Below, in pieces: positions 34,678 through 42,131 of a stretch of DNA of 44,984 nt. The number at the start of each line of letters is the position of its first letter. Positions within the stretch are counted from its first letter, which is position 1. The stretch lies in NCBI RefSeq assembly GCF_025960875.1, contig NZ_JAODLR010000030.1, positions 1 to 44,984 of the forward strand, written 5' to 3'. A program made the translations under genes and the position numbers. This stretch comes from Crystallibacter permensis. GTDB lineage: Bacteria; Actinomycetota; Actinomycetes; Actinomycetales; Micrococcaceae. The notes beneath the pieces were generated by a model. That model was not told where the DNA came from. It worked only from the letters and a program-made list of their open reading frames with translations, and did no database searches.

Positions 34678-35160
34678 ATGCCGGATTTAAACAACTGGCC
34701 GACGCCACGGTTGCTGTCAACTGCCGCGCGATTGGTCGAGCATGCTTGGAATGAAAAGCTCGCCTCCCTGGGCCTGACCCACGCGGGGGTCATTGCGCTG
34801 GAAGTCCTGGACGGTGAAGGGCCCTTGGCGCAGGCCCAACTGGCCGCCAAAGTCCGGGTGCAGGCGCAAACAATGGGGAAGACTCTATCCAGGCTGGAGG
34901 CGCACGGGCACATTACCCGCGTCCGCAACCAGGCTGACAGGCGGTCGCAGCAGGTAGCTGTTTCCGAACTGGGCCAGACGGCGCTTGAACAGGCTCGTGA
35001 GCTTGAACGGAACCTGACTCCCGGCGGGGAAGTCGGAGTGGAGGAACTGCGCGACCGGCTGGCGGCCGTGATCCGACGGCTTGGTTCCACCCGTTGGGGC
35101 GTTGATATGCCGGAGAGCATGCCGATGGCGGCTGAAGAGCGTCTGCCCGACAAGAGCTAA
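34678..35160 (+). CDS. MarR family transcriptional regulator (probably leaderless)
   Basis: 160 residues. The winged helix is visible: HAGVIALEVLDGEGPLAQAQLAAKVRVQAQTMGKTLSRLEAHGHITRVRNQADRRSQQVAVSELGQ, with the recognition helix around QTMGKTLSRLEAHG and the wing NQADRRSQ. There is an N-terminal dimerisation helix (LLSTAARLVEHAWNEKLASLG). The -10 box sits 6 nt before the ATG and there is no SD. It is divergent from bcp. The ligand is unknown. It is distinct in sequence from the MarR gene at 19435-19896. Confidence 0.88.
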   Translation: MPDLNNWPTPRLLSTAARLVEHAWNEKLASLGLTHAGVIALEVLDGEGPLAQAQLAAKVRVQAQTMGKTLSRLEAHGHITRVRNQADRRSQQVAVSELGQTALEQARELERNLTPGGEVGVEELRDRLAAVIRRLGSTRWGVDMPESMPMAAEERLPDKS

Positions 35161-35196
35161 AGCGGCAGGCTAGTTATAGCTGCAGGATTTTCGAGG

Positions 35197-35239
35197 CGGG
35201 AACGCACCGAGCCGGACCACCGGCCGCGGGGCGTTCCCG
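35197..35239. terminator. Terminator between the MarR and DUF72 genes
   Basis: CGGGAACGC (35197-35205) pairs with GCGTTCCCG (35231-35239). The right arm is followed by TTTTCTTC on the plus strand and the left is preceded by TTTTCG. It fits the end of the rightward MarR transcript. Confidence 0.6.
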
Positions 35240-35310
35240 TTTTCTTCGACATAAGGACCCGACGAGGGGCTTCGCTCCATGAGGGCTTCGCTGAAATTGC
35301 CCGCGATGTC

Positions 35311-36042
35311 TTACCCTTGACCGAGGAAGTGTCGCAGCGTGCCTGCGTTGCGTACGGCGTGGCCGTGGCCGTCGTTGTTGAAGTACACGAAGACGTCTTT
35401 CCCCTCGGTCTCCCATTCGTGGATCCTGTCTGCCCACCAGCCAAGGTCCTGGTCGGAGTAGGACCCGGAATAGAGGTGCTTGTGGTCGGGGCCGTGCAAT
35501 CGCAGGTAGACGAAAGGTGCAGTGGCTTCCAGGACGCACGGCAGGTTGGCACCGCTCATGATGCAGTACGCGGCGCCGTGGTGTGCCAAGAGCGCATATA
35601 CGTCCGGGTGGTGCCAGCTGGAGTGCCGGAATTCAAGGGTGACCCGGATCCATTCCGGTAGCAGGTCCAGAAAGTAACCGAGCCGGGCATCGTCGCGTTC
35701 CATGCCCGGCGGAAGCTGCACCAGCAGGACCGCGCGCTTGCCGGCCAGCTCGTGCCAGGAAGACGTGATTCGCTCAATCCAAAGGTCCGGTGCGTATAGC
35801 TTCCTGGCGTGGGTGAGTCCACGGGGTGCCTTGACCGAGAGGGCGAAGCCGTCGGGCAGCCGCCGGCGCCAACCGGCGAACGTACCATCGCGCGGCCAAC
35901 GGTAGAAGCTGGCGTTCAGCTCAACGGTGTCGAACCGGCGCACGTAATGGCCCAGACGGTCCCGGGAGGGTGTACCGCCGGGATAGAGGACATGGTCCCA
36001 GTGGGCATAGCTCCAACCAGAGGTGCCGATCCGGATGCTCAA
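35311..36042 (-). CDS. DUF72 (YecE) family protein
   Basis: 243 residues of the TIM-barrel-like DUF72 family: IGTSGWSYAHWDHVLYPGG at the N-terminus, VELNASFYRWP, FALSVKAPRGLTHARKL, LLVQLPPGMERD, VTLEFRHSSWH, FVYLRLHGP and FVYFNNDGHGHAVRNA at the C-terminus. Members occur widely but the biochemical role is unsettled. The start is TTG at 36042 behind a strong GGAGGTGAG. It lies between the MarR gene and the RES toxin gene with no overlap; no functional link is apparent. Confidence 0.88.
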   Translation of the reverse strand: MSIRIGTSGWSYAHWDHVLYPGGTPSRDRLGHYVRRFDTVELNASFYRWPRDGTFAGWRRRLPDGFALSVKAPRGLTHARKLYAPDLWIERITSSWHELAGKRAVLLVQLPPGMERDDARLGYFLDLLPEWIRVTLEFRHSSWHHPDVYALLAHHGAAYCIMSGANLPCVLEATAPFVYLRLHGPDHKHLYSGSYSDQDLGWWADRIHEWETEGKDVFVYFNNDGHGHAVRNAGTLRHFLGQG

Positions 36043-36275
36043 CAGTACTCACCTCCGCCGCGCGTCACGTTCTTCAGAGTCTTCATGCACTTCACATGGC
36101 GAGCATACTGTGCCACCCGTTCTACCTTGTGCCCCCTTCGTCTCTCTGCGGGCCTGAGGTCCTGATGACGGGCTGGATTGAGGTGAAGGCCCCTGCTGCT
36201 CGATCCGGGCCGGTAAGAACGGCTCCAGATATGGGGCGCGCCGGCGCGGCCCGGCGCCACGGAAGTGGCGGCCGG

Positions 36276-36989
36276 CTAGCGTCGCACGTCCACGTTCAGG
36301 GGAGCGCAGCACCGGTGCAGCCACCCATAGTCGGCCGGCAGGGCGAACACTCTGGCGAACCCGGTGTCGACGGCCAGATCGTCTTCGCTCACCCGGTCCC
36401 CGAAGAACATGTACGCCCTGTCTGTGTTGCATTGCCGGCTCATCCAGACCAAGCCGTCGAATCCTTCCGGGTGGGCATGGGCGGCTGCGGCCCACAGCGC
36501 GGTTTCCAGGTAGCGGTCGGCCTCGGTCCCGGTGAGGTCTCTGGCCTCGACGCCCAGGGTGCGCAGCCCGGTTCCCATGAAGGAAGCCAGCCGTAACTCC
36601 CGGCGCGGCAGCAGGCGGCCCATCACTTTGTCCTCGTAGTCGCCGGGCCGCAGCGCGCCGCCGGAAATCGGAACGTCGTGCAGCAGCGTTTCGCACACCG
36701 CTGCCTCGTCTGTCTGGGCGGCATAGAGCGTTGACACGGGCAGATCGCCGAAGAAGGCGAAACGGGTGGGCTTGCCCCTTCCCGGGTTGAAAGTGTTGGC
36801 GTGACGCTTGGGCCGGTTGGCGAACAGCCGGTACAAGTGCGATCCAGATGGCAGGATCCACTGCTCGGCTTCTACTTCCCCTCGCCGAAACTTCTCAAGC
36901 CGCTCCCCACGCTGCTGATCCAAGAGCTGGTCATAGGACGTATCTGCCTGCTCCTCGAGCCGGCTCCATGCATCCTCAGAGGTCACCAC
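36276..36989 (-). CDS. RES-domain toxin (predicted NAD-degrading)
   Basis: 237 residues. The RES core begins near residue 50: LYRLFANRPKRHANTFNPGRGKPTRFAFFGDLPVSTLYAAQTDEAAVCETLL, with the conserved Arg54, Tyr89 and Glu100 region. A later Ser/Cys segment is MSRQCNTDRAYMFFGDRV. RES toxins such as MbcT destroy NAD+ and stop growth. The start is GTG, overlapping the end of the upstream antitoxin gene by 7 nt, the normal RES-Xre order (antitoxin first). The N-terminal 45 residues are a charged helical extension. It lies just outside the integrase-containing element. Confidence 0.83.
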   Translation of the reverse strand: MVTSEDAWSRLEEQADTSYDQLLDQQRGERLEKFRRGEVEAEQWILPSGSHLYRLFANRPKRHANTFNPGRGKPTRFAFFGDLPVSTLYAAQTDEAAVCETLLHDVPISGGALRPGDYEDKVMGRLLPRRELRLASFMGTGLRTLGVEARDLTGTEADRYLETALWAAAAHAHPEGFDGLVWMSRQCNTDRAYMFFGDRVSEDDLAVDTGFARVFALPADYGWLHRCCAPLNVDVRR

Positions 36990-37537
36990 TCAACCCCGTA
37001 GTGGCCTTCGGCTGCGGCCAGCATCCGCTCGGGTTCGTCCAGATAGTCGACGGGGCGGTCACCGTCCAGATAGCCGCTGGGGTCGCACAGCCACTGGGCG
37101 AGGTCTTCGTCGGTGCGCCCGTGTTCCCGGATGACCGCGATCAGCCCGGGGACGACTTCCCGGATCCGGCCAGCCTCCTGGTCGAACTGGAAGCCCGGGT
37201 AGACCAGGGCATTGCGGCGCCGGACGCCGATGAGCTGGCCCGCCTTCCGCTTGTCTGATGCGTAGGAGCTGCGGCCGGATGCCCTGGAACCGAGCAGTTC
37301 GCCGACCTGGCTTCCGGTGAGCATGCCGAACTCGGACTCAATAGCCCGCCACGCGTTTTCCGTCGACTGCATGCCGGCGACAACTTCGGGGCTGACCGGC
37401 AGTGGGAGTGAGGCGAGGGCCGGGCGGATCGCTTCCATGCTGCGGTGCAGGTTCACGAGCGCGCCGTCCAGTACATCCTGCAGCGCGGCTGAGTCGGCTC
37501 GCAGCTGGTCTTCCCGGTGGTGGATTTCCGTGTTCAC
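36983..37537 (-). CDS. Xre/MbcA/ParS-type antitoxin of the RES toxin
   Basis: 184 residues from the GTG at 37537, which has AAGGAG 5 nt upstream; an ATG at 37564 is in frame but has no comparable site. It is helical in the N-terminal third. An HTH region lies around FGMLTGSQVGELLGSRASGRSSYASDKRKAGQLIGVRRRNALVYPGFQFD, and the C-terminal toxin-binding domain ends DPSGYLDGDRPVDYLDEPERMLAAAEGHYGVEW, typical of the MbcA/ParS domain that plugs the RES active site. It should neutralise the toxin and repress the operon. The inverted hexamer pairs at 37547-37592 are candidate operators. Confidence 0.83.
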   Translation of the reverse strand: MNTEIHHREDQLRADSAALQDVLDGALVNLHRSMEAIRPALASLPLPVSPEVVAGMQSTENAWRAIESEFGMLTGSQVGELLGSRASGRSSYASDKRKAGQLIGVRRRNALVYPGFQFDQEAGRIREVVPGLIAVIREHGRTDEDLAQWLCDPSGYLDGDRPVDYLDEPERMLAAAEGHYGVEW

Positions 37538-37546
37538 AGCCGCTCC

Positions 37547-37592
37547 TTCCTGTGCTTCCTGCATCTCAGTCTAGTTCAGGAAACGGCAGGAA
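37547..37592. promoter_or_regulatory. Paired inverted hexamers upstream of the RES/Xre operon
   Basis: TTCCTG at 37547-37552 and 37556-37561 is mirrored by CAGGAA at 37577-37582 and 37587-37592. The copies are spaced 9 and 10 bp within each pair, about one helical turn. They flank the expected promoter just upstream of the antitoxin start. Autorepression through these sites is inferred. The leftmost copy overlaps the SD region. Confidence 0.45.
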
Positions 37593-37630
37593 AGTAGCCG
37601 GCACCTGCTCCAATAGGGCTGTCCGCACCT

Positions 37631-37687
37631 ATGCCCAGGCATGAAAATGCCCGGGCGGAGTGACTGCTGCCAGCTGCGCCCGGGCAT
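37631..37687. repeat. Cluster of related GC-rich inverted repeats
   Basis: ATGCCCGGGCG (37647-37657) is the exact reverse complement of CGCCCGGGCAT (37677-37687). A third related palindrome ATGCCCAGGCAT lies at 37631-37642. Alternative pairings are possible. It is in a gene-free stretch between the antitoxin gene and the tRNA fragment; its role is unknown. Confidence 0.5.
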
Positions 37688-37752
37688 ACCGTCGTGAACG
37701 CCCGCGGAAAACAAATATCCCGTACATAGCCCTTGAGCCGATTTTGGGCAAA

Positions 37753-37801
37753 AAGAAACCCCGCCTGTCCAAGTAGTTTGCTTGGTCAGGCGGGGTTTCT
37801 T
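37753..37801 (-). terminator. Terminator downstream of the tRNA 3' fragment
   Basis: A 15-bp stem (37753-37767 with 37787-37801) and an inner CCAAG/CTTGG stem. On the minus strand the hairpin is followed by TTTTTGCCC. It lies 6 bp beyond the tRNA fragment 3' end, so it looks like the native terminator of the original tRNA gene. Confidence 0.8.
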
Positions 37802-37807
37802 ATCCTG

Positions 37808-37845
37808 TGCACCCCCCGGGACTCGAACCCGGAACCCATTGTTCT
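37808..37845 (-). other. 3' end of a tRNA gene (T arm and acceptor), likely att site
   Basis: On the minus strand, CCGGG, loop TTCGAGT, CCCGG forms a perfect T arm, followed by an acceptor strand GGGGTGC and discriminator A. Upstream, the preceding bases (CAATGGGTT) resemble the variable region and anticodon stem of actinobacterial tRNA-Lys from memory, but no D arm or 5' acceptor partner is present and the anticodon loop region is disrupted. An integrase gene lies 163 bp away. Together this is the usual mark of integration at a tRNA 3' end. The intact tRNA should be at the other end of the element, outside this window. Confidence 0.7.
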
Positions 37846-37938
37846 GGAGTCGGCTCTCAGGGCCTTCCGCGTGTTTTCGGGAATTTCCGTGCCTTTACTG
37901 GGATAGATGGCCTTTCAGGACCCTTTCATGGGTCGTCC

Positions 37939-37958
37939 GAGCGCTAGTGAGCGCCAGT
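37939..37958. repeat. Tandem 10-bp repeat near the att site
   Basis: GAGCGCTAGT followed directly by GAGCGCCAGT (one mismatch). It lies between the tRNA fragment and the integrase 3' end, with AGCCCG repeats close by (37975-37991). Such repeats can be integrase or excisionase arm sites; the assignment is tentative. Confidence 0.35.
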
Positions 37959-38007
37959 GAGATACAGAATAAATAGCCCGTAAGTAGCCCGGCGGACTCT
38001 TGTGGGG

Positions 38008-39270
38008 CTACTTACCCCCTTGCGCAAAGATGTCATCGAAGACAGCGCGGTTGTCCACCATCACCAGCTCCTCTTCGACGTAGTATTCGCGTGTCACGGC
38101 ACTACTTGAATGCCTTAGCTGTTCGGCCGCGGCTTCCAGTCCCGATGAGCGTTTGATCATTGTGGCCGTGGACTTCCGGAGCGACTTCGGCTTCACCCAC
38201 GCGAAATCATCGCCGGTGCGGTTGTCATACTGCCGTGCTTGCCGCCAGGATCTTCGGAAATTTGATGTGAGTACCAGCCCGCCGACCTGGCTCTTGAAGA
38301 TTAATCCTTCGGCGTGCCCGTCCAGGTTTGCCCGGCGCTTCTCGAGCAAATCAACGACGTGGGGCGGCAGCGCAATGGGCTGGATTTTCGCCACTTGGAA
38401 ACGATCGCCCTTGGTCCAGTCCTGGCGGTGCCATTTGCCTTCCTCGTTCTGGGCGATGGTCCCGGAGACCAGGATGAAAGGAATGTCCTCTTCCAATCTC
38501 ACGTCCTCCCAGCGGATGGCCAGCAGTTCCCCGCTGCGCACGCCTGTGCCGAGCATCACATCGATGGCCGGCCGCAGATGTACACCACGGGGCGGACCCG
38601 ACGGCTGGGCCGCCTGCCATGCCTCGATACGTCGGACCAGTTCGAAGTATTCAGCTCGCGTCATGGCGCGGACCTTGGAGCGCTTGGCCTTCCGCTCCGC
38701 CTGCCGCTTGTCTTTTCCGACGGGATTGATCCCGGAGGGAAGGGCATTGAACGACACTGCGTGATCGAACATACCGTGCAGCACAATGCGCGCCGTCCTC
38801 TCGGCCGATAATCCGCCGGTGGGGATCGTGCGGGCAGCTGACTTCTTGTATGTGATTGTCCTGGTGTCGTTGCCGTCGGCAATTCTTCGGAGGTGGGCCT
38901 CAATGTAACCCGGAGTCACGTCTCGAATCTTCTTGTCGCCGATGAAGGGCGAAATCGAGATCCGGATTCGGTTCCGGTACGCCGCCATTGTCCCCGGTGC
39001 TCTTCCCCGCAGCGATTTCAGCCAGAGCTGCCCCAACTCCTCTATGGTCGTCGATCCGGTGACTTCCGAATCCGCATCGGAAAGATCGCGGGTTTCCCAC
39101 TTGAACTCGAGTTCCTCGCGGGCCCGACTTTTGGTTCGACCGGAGGCCTTCATCCTTTTGCGATTGCCATGGGCGTCTCTGTAGTACCAGGAAGCTTCGA
39201 AGCCTCCGCTTTCCCTCGGAGAGAAGCTCATCTTACCGTGCGTATTCGGACGCATCTCAGGGCGCGCCAT
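38008..39270 (-). CDS. Tyrosine recombinase (site-specific integrase)
   Basis: 420 residues from the ATG at 39270 (GAGG 8-9 nt upstream). It has an N-terminal arm-binding/AP2-like region (FEASWYYRDAHGNRKRMKASGRTK) and a SAM-like core-binding domain (TTIEELGQLWLKSLRG to RKRGLN-type helices). The catalytic domain has Arg in GTGVRSGELLAIRWEDV, KSLRKSTATM (Lys in place of the first box-II His, as in many actinobacterial integrases), LRHSSSAVTREYYV with His and the nucleophilic Tyr near the end. It is full length, so probably active. It is transcribed towards the tRNA fragment, the common arrangement in integrative elements. Confidence 0.93.
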   Translation of the reverse strand: MARPEMRPNTHGKMSFSPRESGGFEASWYYRDAHGNRKRMKASGRTKSRAREELEFKWETRDLSDADSEVTGSTTIEELGQLWLKSLRGRAPGTMAAYRNRIRISISPFIGDKKIRDVTPGYIEAHLRRIADGNDTRTITYKKSAARTIPTGGLSAERTARIVLHGMFDHAVSFNALPSGINPVGKDKRQAERKAKRSKVRAMTRAEYFELVRRIEAWQAAQPSGPPRGVHLRPAIDVMLGTGVRSGELLAIRWEDVRLEEDIPFILVSGTIAQNEEGKWHRQDWTKGDRFQVAKIQPIALPPHVVDLLEKRRANLDGHAEGLIFKSQVGGLVLTSNFRRSWRQARQYDNRTGDDFAWVKPKSLRKSTATMIKRSSGLEAAAEQLRHSSSAVTREYYVEEELVMVDNRAVFDDIFAQGGK

Positions 39271-39396
39271 ATCGGGGTCCTCTTTGCTGAACAAGTTCGA
39301 TGCAATTGGTGTTGATGTCGTCAGTACTCTATCGGATCGACATCGTTGGACAGCGCAGCGACCGCCGTGCACGAGCCTGTCAGCATACAGACGGGC

Positions 39397-39612
39397 GTGA
39401 AACATACACAGATCACCGTCATCGACGGCAAACTGACCACGGCAGACCTTGCAGCCTACCTGAAGGTGTCGGAATCCACGCTCCGGGCATGGCGAGGTTC
39501 CAACGAAGGGCCCAGACCTATCTATGTTGGCCGAGGCATTCGCTACAGCCTGGATGAAGTTGACGCTTGGATCGAGCGCAACAGCCGTAAGGAGCGCCGC
39601 CGCGTAGCCTGA
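39397..39612 (+). CDS. Excisionase/AlpA-like helix-turn-helix protein
   Basis: 71 residues from the GTG at 39397; an upstream in-frame TTG at 39346 is possible. It contains a MerR-type HTH_17 domain: LTTADLAAYLKVSESTLRAWRGSNEGPRPIYVGRGIRYSLDEVDAWIERNSRKE. Small proteins of this type next to integrase genes act as excisionases or element regulators. It is divergent from the integrase (127 bp between starts), so the shared promoter region could be its target. No strong SD is seen. Confidence 0.75.
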   Translation: MKHTQITVIDGKLTTADLAAYLKVSESTLRAWRGSNEGPRPIYVGRGIRYSLDEVDAWIERNSRKERRRVA

Positions 39613-40139
39613 TTGGCCAGCCGAGCCGAGATCCTTTGGGCGGTCCCTACGACAAGGTCAGACGTTCGATCCCCAAGCTCCACTGTTGGCGCGGATATTG
39701 TCTTCATGCGCGCTTCTGTCGTTTTTTATCGTTGCAACCCATCCGCTGCTTTTGCGCGGATGGGTGAGTCCGCAGCGTTGTCTCCTTCCAACCATATGCG
39801 CCTCAAGTATCTACATGGGGTCCGAGGCGGAAAACGCGATTCGAGCGCTTGATCCGCAGCGTCTACAACGATGCCTCCGGGTGTGCGTGAACGCGGCATA
39901 TCCAACCAGCAATCGAACAAGCCGATCAGCCATCAGGTGGTGACCGCCAAAACGAGCCGTCCCAGTCGGTTCCGAACAGGCTGACAAATTCATCCGCGCC
40001 GTTTGGCGAGGGCACCCCTGATCGGGGTGTTCATCGACAAGGGCAGCCGCCCTGGAAAAGGAGGCCTCTGCCAACGTCCCCAATCGAAAGTTCACGAAAT
40101 GAGCAGGGGGGGAATGAACCGCGGACCGTAGCGCCACGG
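39613..40139. other. Gene-free stretch inside the element
   Basis: No convincing gene. Short open frames here have no recognisable domain and no SD. A 10-bp perfect hairpin lies at 39737-39765 (arms ACCCATCCGC and GCGGATGGGT, 9-nt loop) without a T-run on either side. The stretch is probably decayed element DNA. Confidence 0.5.
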
Positions 40140-40616
40140 CTATGCTTCGACGGCCTCGGCACGCGAGAGGAACCCCATCGCGGGATGGGCGCGTAGCCCG
40201 CGGATCCCTGCCGGCGTGCCGGCCACGAGCAACCCGACAGGCAGGCCACGAGACACTAGATGCTGAAAGGCCCCGATCAGGACCGGCACTTCGACGGGCG
40301 TTGGGTTGTCGACGCCGTGCAGGATCAGGTACCCGGATTCCTGCAGCCGGAAGCTCCGACCACTCAACTCGGCGGCGGTGCATTCGTACAGCGGCCAGCC
40401 AGCGGCAGTGACTGTTGCGCGGGCCGTGGCGATCACACTGGCCTGACCCGGGGCATGCACGCAAGATGCAAGGGTGAGCAGACCGGGGGAGCCACTTCCA
40501 TTTCCCAGTGAATAGGCCAGTTCCTCTGCCCACTCTTCAAGATCCATATCTTCATCTAACGCACCCGTCTCCCGGGGAGCAACCTCGGCGACGCTGCAAC
40601 CATATGATGCGTTCAT
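40140..40616 (-). pseudogene. Remnant resembling an AAA-family ATPase
   Basis: 158 residues from the ATG at 40616. The second half, LQESGYLILHGVDNPTPVEVPVLIGAFQHLVSRGLPVGLLVAGTPAGIRGL...MGFLSRAEAVEA, resembles the Walker B to sensor region of archaeal-type AAA ATPases found in actinobacterial mobile elements. The Walker B acids (usually DE) are replaced by HG, no Walker A motif is present, and the C-terminal winged helix is missing. It is therefore probably a truncated, degenerate copy. An intact small protein of unknown function cannot be excluded. Confidence 0.4.
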
Positions 40617-40652
40617 GGAGAAACCGCCGGTAGCGTGTGACATCCACGGCAA

Positions 40653-40931
40653 TCTGGTCTGGTGCTAAATTTCCGCACCTTTCCCGTCTGAACAGCCTTC
40701 GCGCAACCACCGTTTCCCTGAGCCGGGCCGTAGCCGCAGAGTTTCCATACGCGTAGCTTGCCCCCTTGCGGTGCAGCCCCCGGCACAGCTGCCAGTTTAG
40801 AATCATCTCACCACGGACTCGACTGGTCGTCAGGAGGACTGAGTTCCACTGTGTCAGTGACTAAGGAACTGGGCGTCCATGCCAGACAACCAGAAGGCCA
40901 TGCTGAGATGGGCCTTCGCTGAACCCGGTCC
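40653..40931. other. Intergenic stretch with a bulged hairpin
   Basis: No gene is seen. GAAGGCC (40893-40899) pairs with GGCCTTC (40911-40917), extending to 9 bp with one bulge. CACTG/CAGTG arms also occur near 40848-40860. These lie just upstream of the frameshifted gene; no T-run supports a terminator. Confidence 0.35.
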
Positions 40932-41747
40932 GTGAAAGACTCCGGCAATAGGTGGTCCGCCCTTAAGCTCGCCTCCGTCACCAACTCAGCTCATGCCTCC
41001 GGCTGGTCCCGGCGCAGCATCGCCGCAGCACTGAACATCACCACCGAGCGGATCCGCCGGTTCGCCGAAATCGATGCACCGCCGATCGAAGTGCCCGGCT
41101 ACCAGACCGGCGCCAGCTTCCCGGCCGACGCGGCGCGAGCCTTCCTCAGCAGGGAAGACCAGATCACCGCCCGGATCATCGTCGCCCAACGCGAGCTGAC
41201 TGCACTGCTGCGCTTCGCCCACGGCGCCGGGTGGCGCCGTACCAGCAGCTGGCCTTCATTATCGGGGACGTAACGGGAGAGCGGCTGCGGCAGCTGGCTG
41301 AATCCGAGCTGGACACCTCCAACGTGGTGCCGGTGGATTTCGGGACGTTCATCCGCCCGGTCAAGCGTCGGCCAAAAGGCCCGCCGCGGAATCCTGACCG
41401 ATGAAGAGAAAAAGCGGATGCGCGAGTTGGCCGCCATAGCCGCGAAGACCACCCGTGCCGACGGCAGCGCGCTGGGTGAGAACCCGGCTCCGGATGACCT
41501 GGCCGCGGTGGAAGAGAACCTGGCCGTGCGCAAGGCGTCCGAGGAGCTGAGCGCGCTGATCATCGGCGCCAAGCGGCGCAACGTGATATGGGCCGACATC
41601 GATGAAGCCTGTGGGTACAAACGCGGCAGTGCCGGGGCTCAGGCCTCCCGCACGGCTATGGTTCGCTGCCGCCGTCGGTGTGCGGCTATTCGCCCACCGG
41701 CCCCGGGGGCCTTTGAGCGCCTGGCCGAGGATCGCTCTGCCCGTTGA
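40932..41747 (+). pseudogene. HTH-domain gene broken by two compensating frameshifts
   Basis: The frame from GTG 40932 encodes an HTH-like N-terminus (ASGWSRRSIAAALNITTERIRRFAEIDAPPIEVPG) and stops at 41273. A natural continuation (VAPYQQLAFIIGDVTGERLRQLAESELDTSNVV) is found in another frame from about 41231, consistent with loss of one G in the run at 41229-41231. It returns to the first frame near 41387 (consistent with one extra base) and goes on through GILTDEEKKRMRELAAIAAKTTRADG to 41747. Repaired, it would be about 270 residues. I do not recognise the family. It is a decayed gene or, less likely, contains sequence errors. Confidence 0.6.
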
Positions 41748-42131
41748 ATTTATTCGAATCGAACCTTAGCGATGTGTCGGTCACCGGCGGAGCGGAGTTC
41801 AGCGGGCCGCCGTCTGCTAGACCGGATTGTGTGCTCCCTAGGCATATATTTGCTTCCCAGCGATCGTTATTTGTCCTTGTTTCGAATTCATGCCCACAAT
41901 GATGCCCTTGGGAGAGTTGCGAGATCAATCGGGTTAAAGTCACAGTCAGGACCATGGGGAGAGTCCGAGCAGGCCCAAGGCTAGCGTGGCCAGACAGGCC
42001 GCTGCTGTCAGGCTAATTTCAGCTTGGACGGACTGTGCGACTCTGCGCCCTAGTCGGCGTGCGGACCGGTGTCCTCTCATAGGCGGTGCTGGTACGTCAC
42101 TTAAGTGTGCGGCGCCGGCCACGCCCGGGCC
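41748..42131. other. Gene-free stretch before hipA
   Basis: No convincing gene or RNA. The part around 41750-41960 is notably AT-richer than the rest of the window, which suits foreign or decayed DNA. I see no clear terminator for the leftward hipA gene. Confidence 0.4.

Noticed and set aside
37801-37880. Complete tRNA gene at the att site
   Set aside because: Only the T arm and 3' acceptor strand fold; no matching 5' acceptor, D arm or anticodon stem is present.
39737-39765. 10-bp hairpin considered as a terminator
   Set aside because: There is no T-run downstream on either strand and no gene ends beside it.
39613-39852. 79-residue frame after the excisionase-like gene
   Set aside because: No SD, no domain, and unusual composition; likely a chance frame in decayed DNA.
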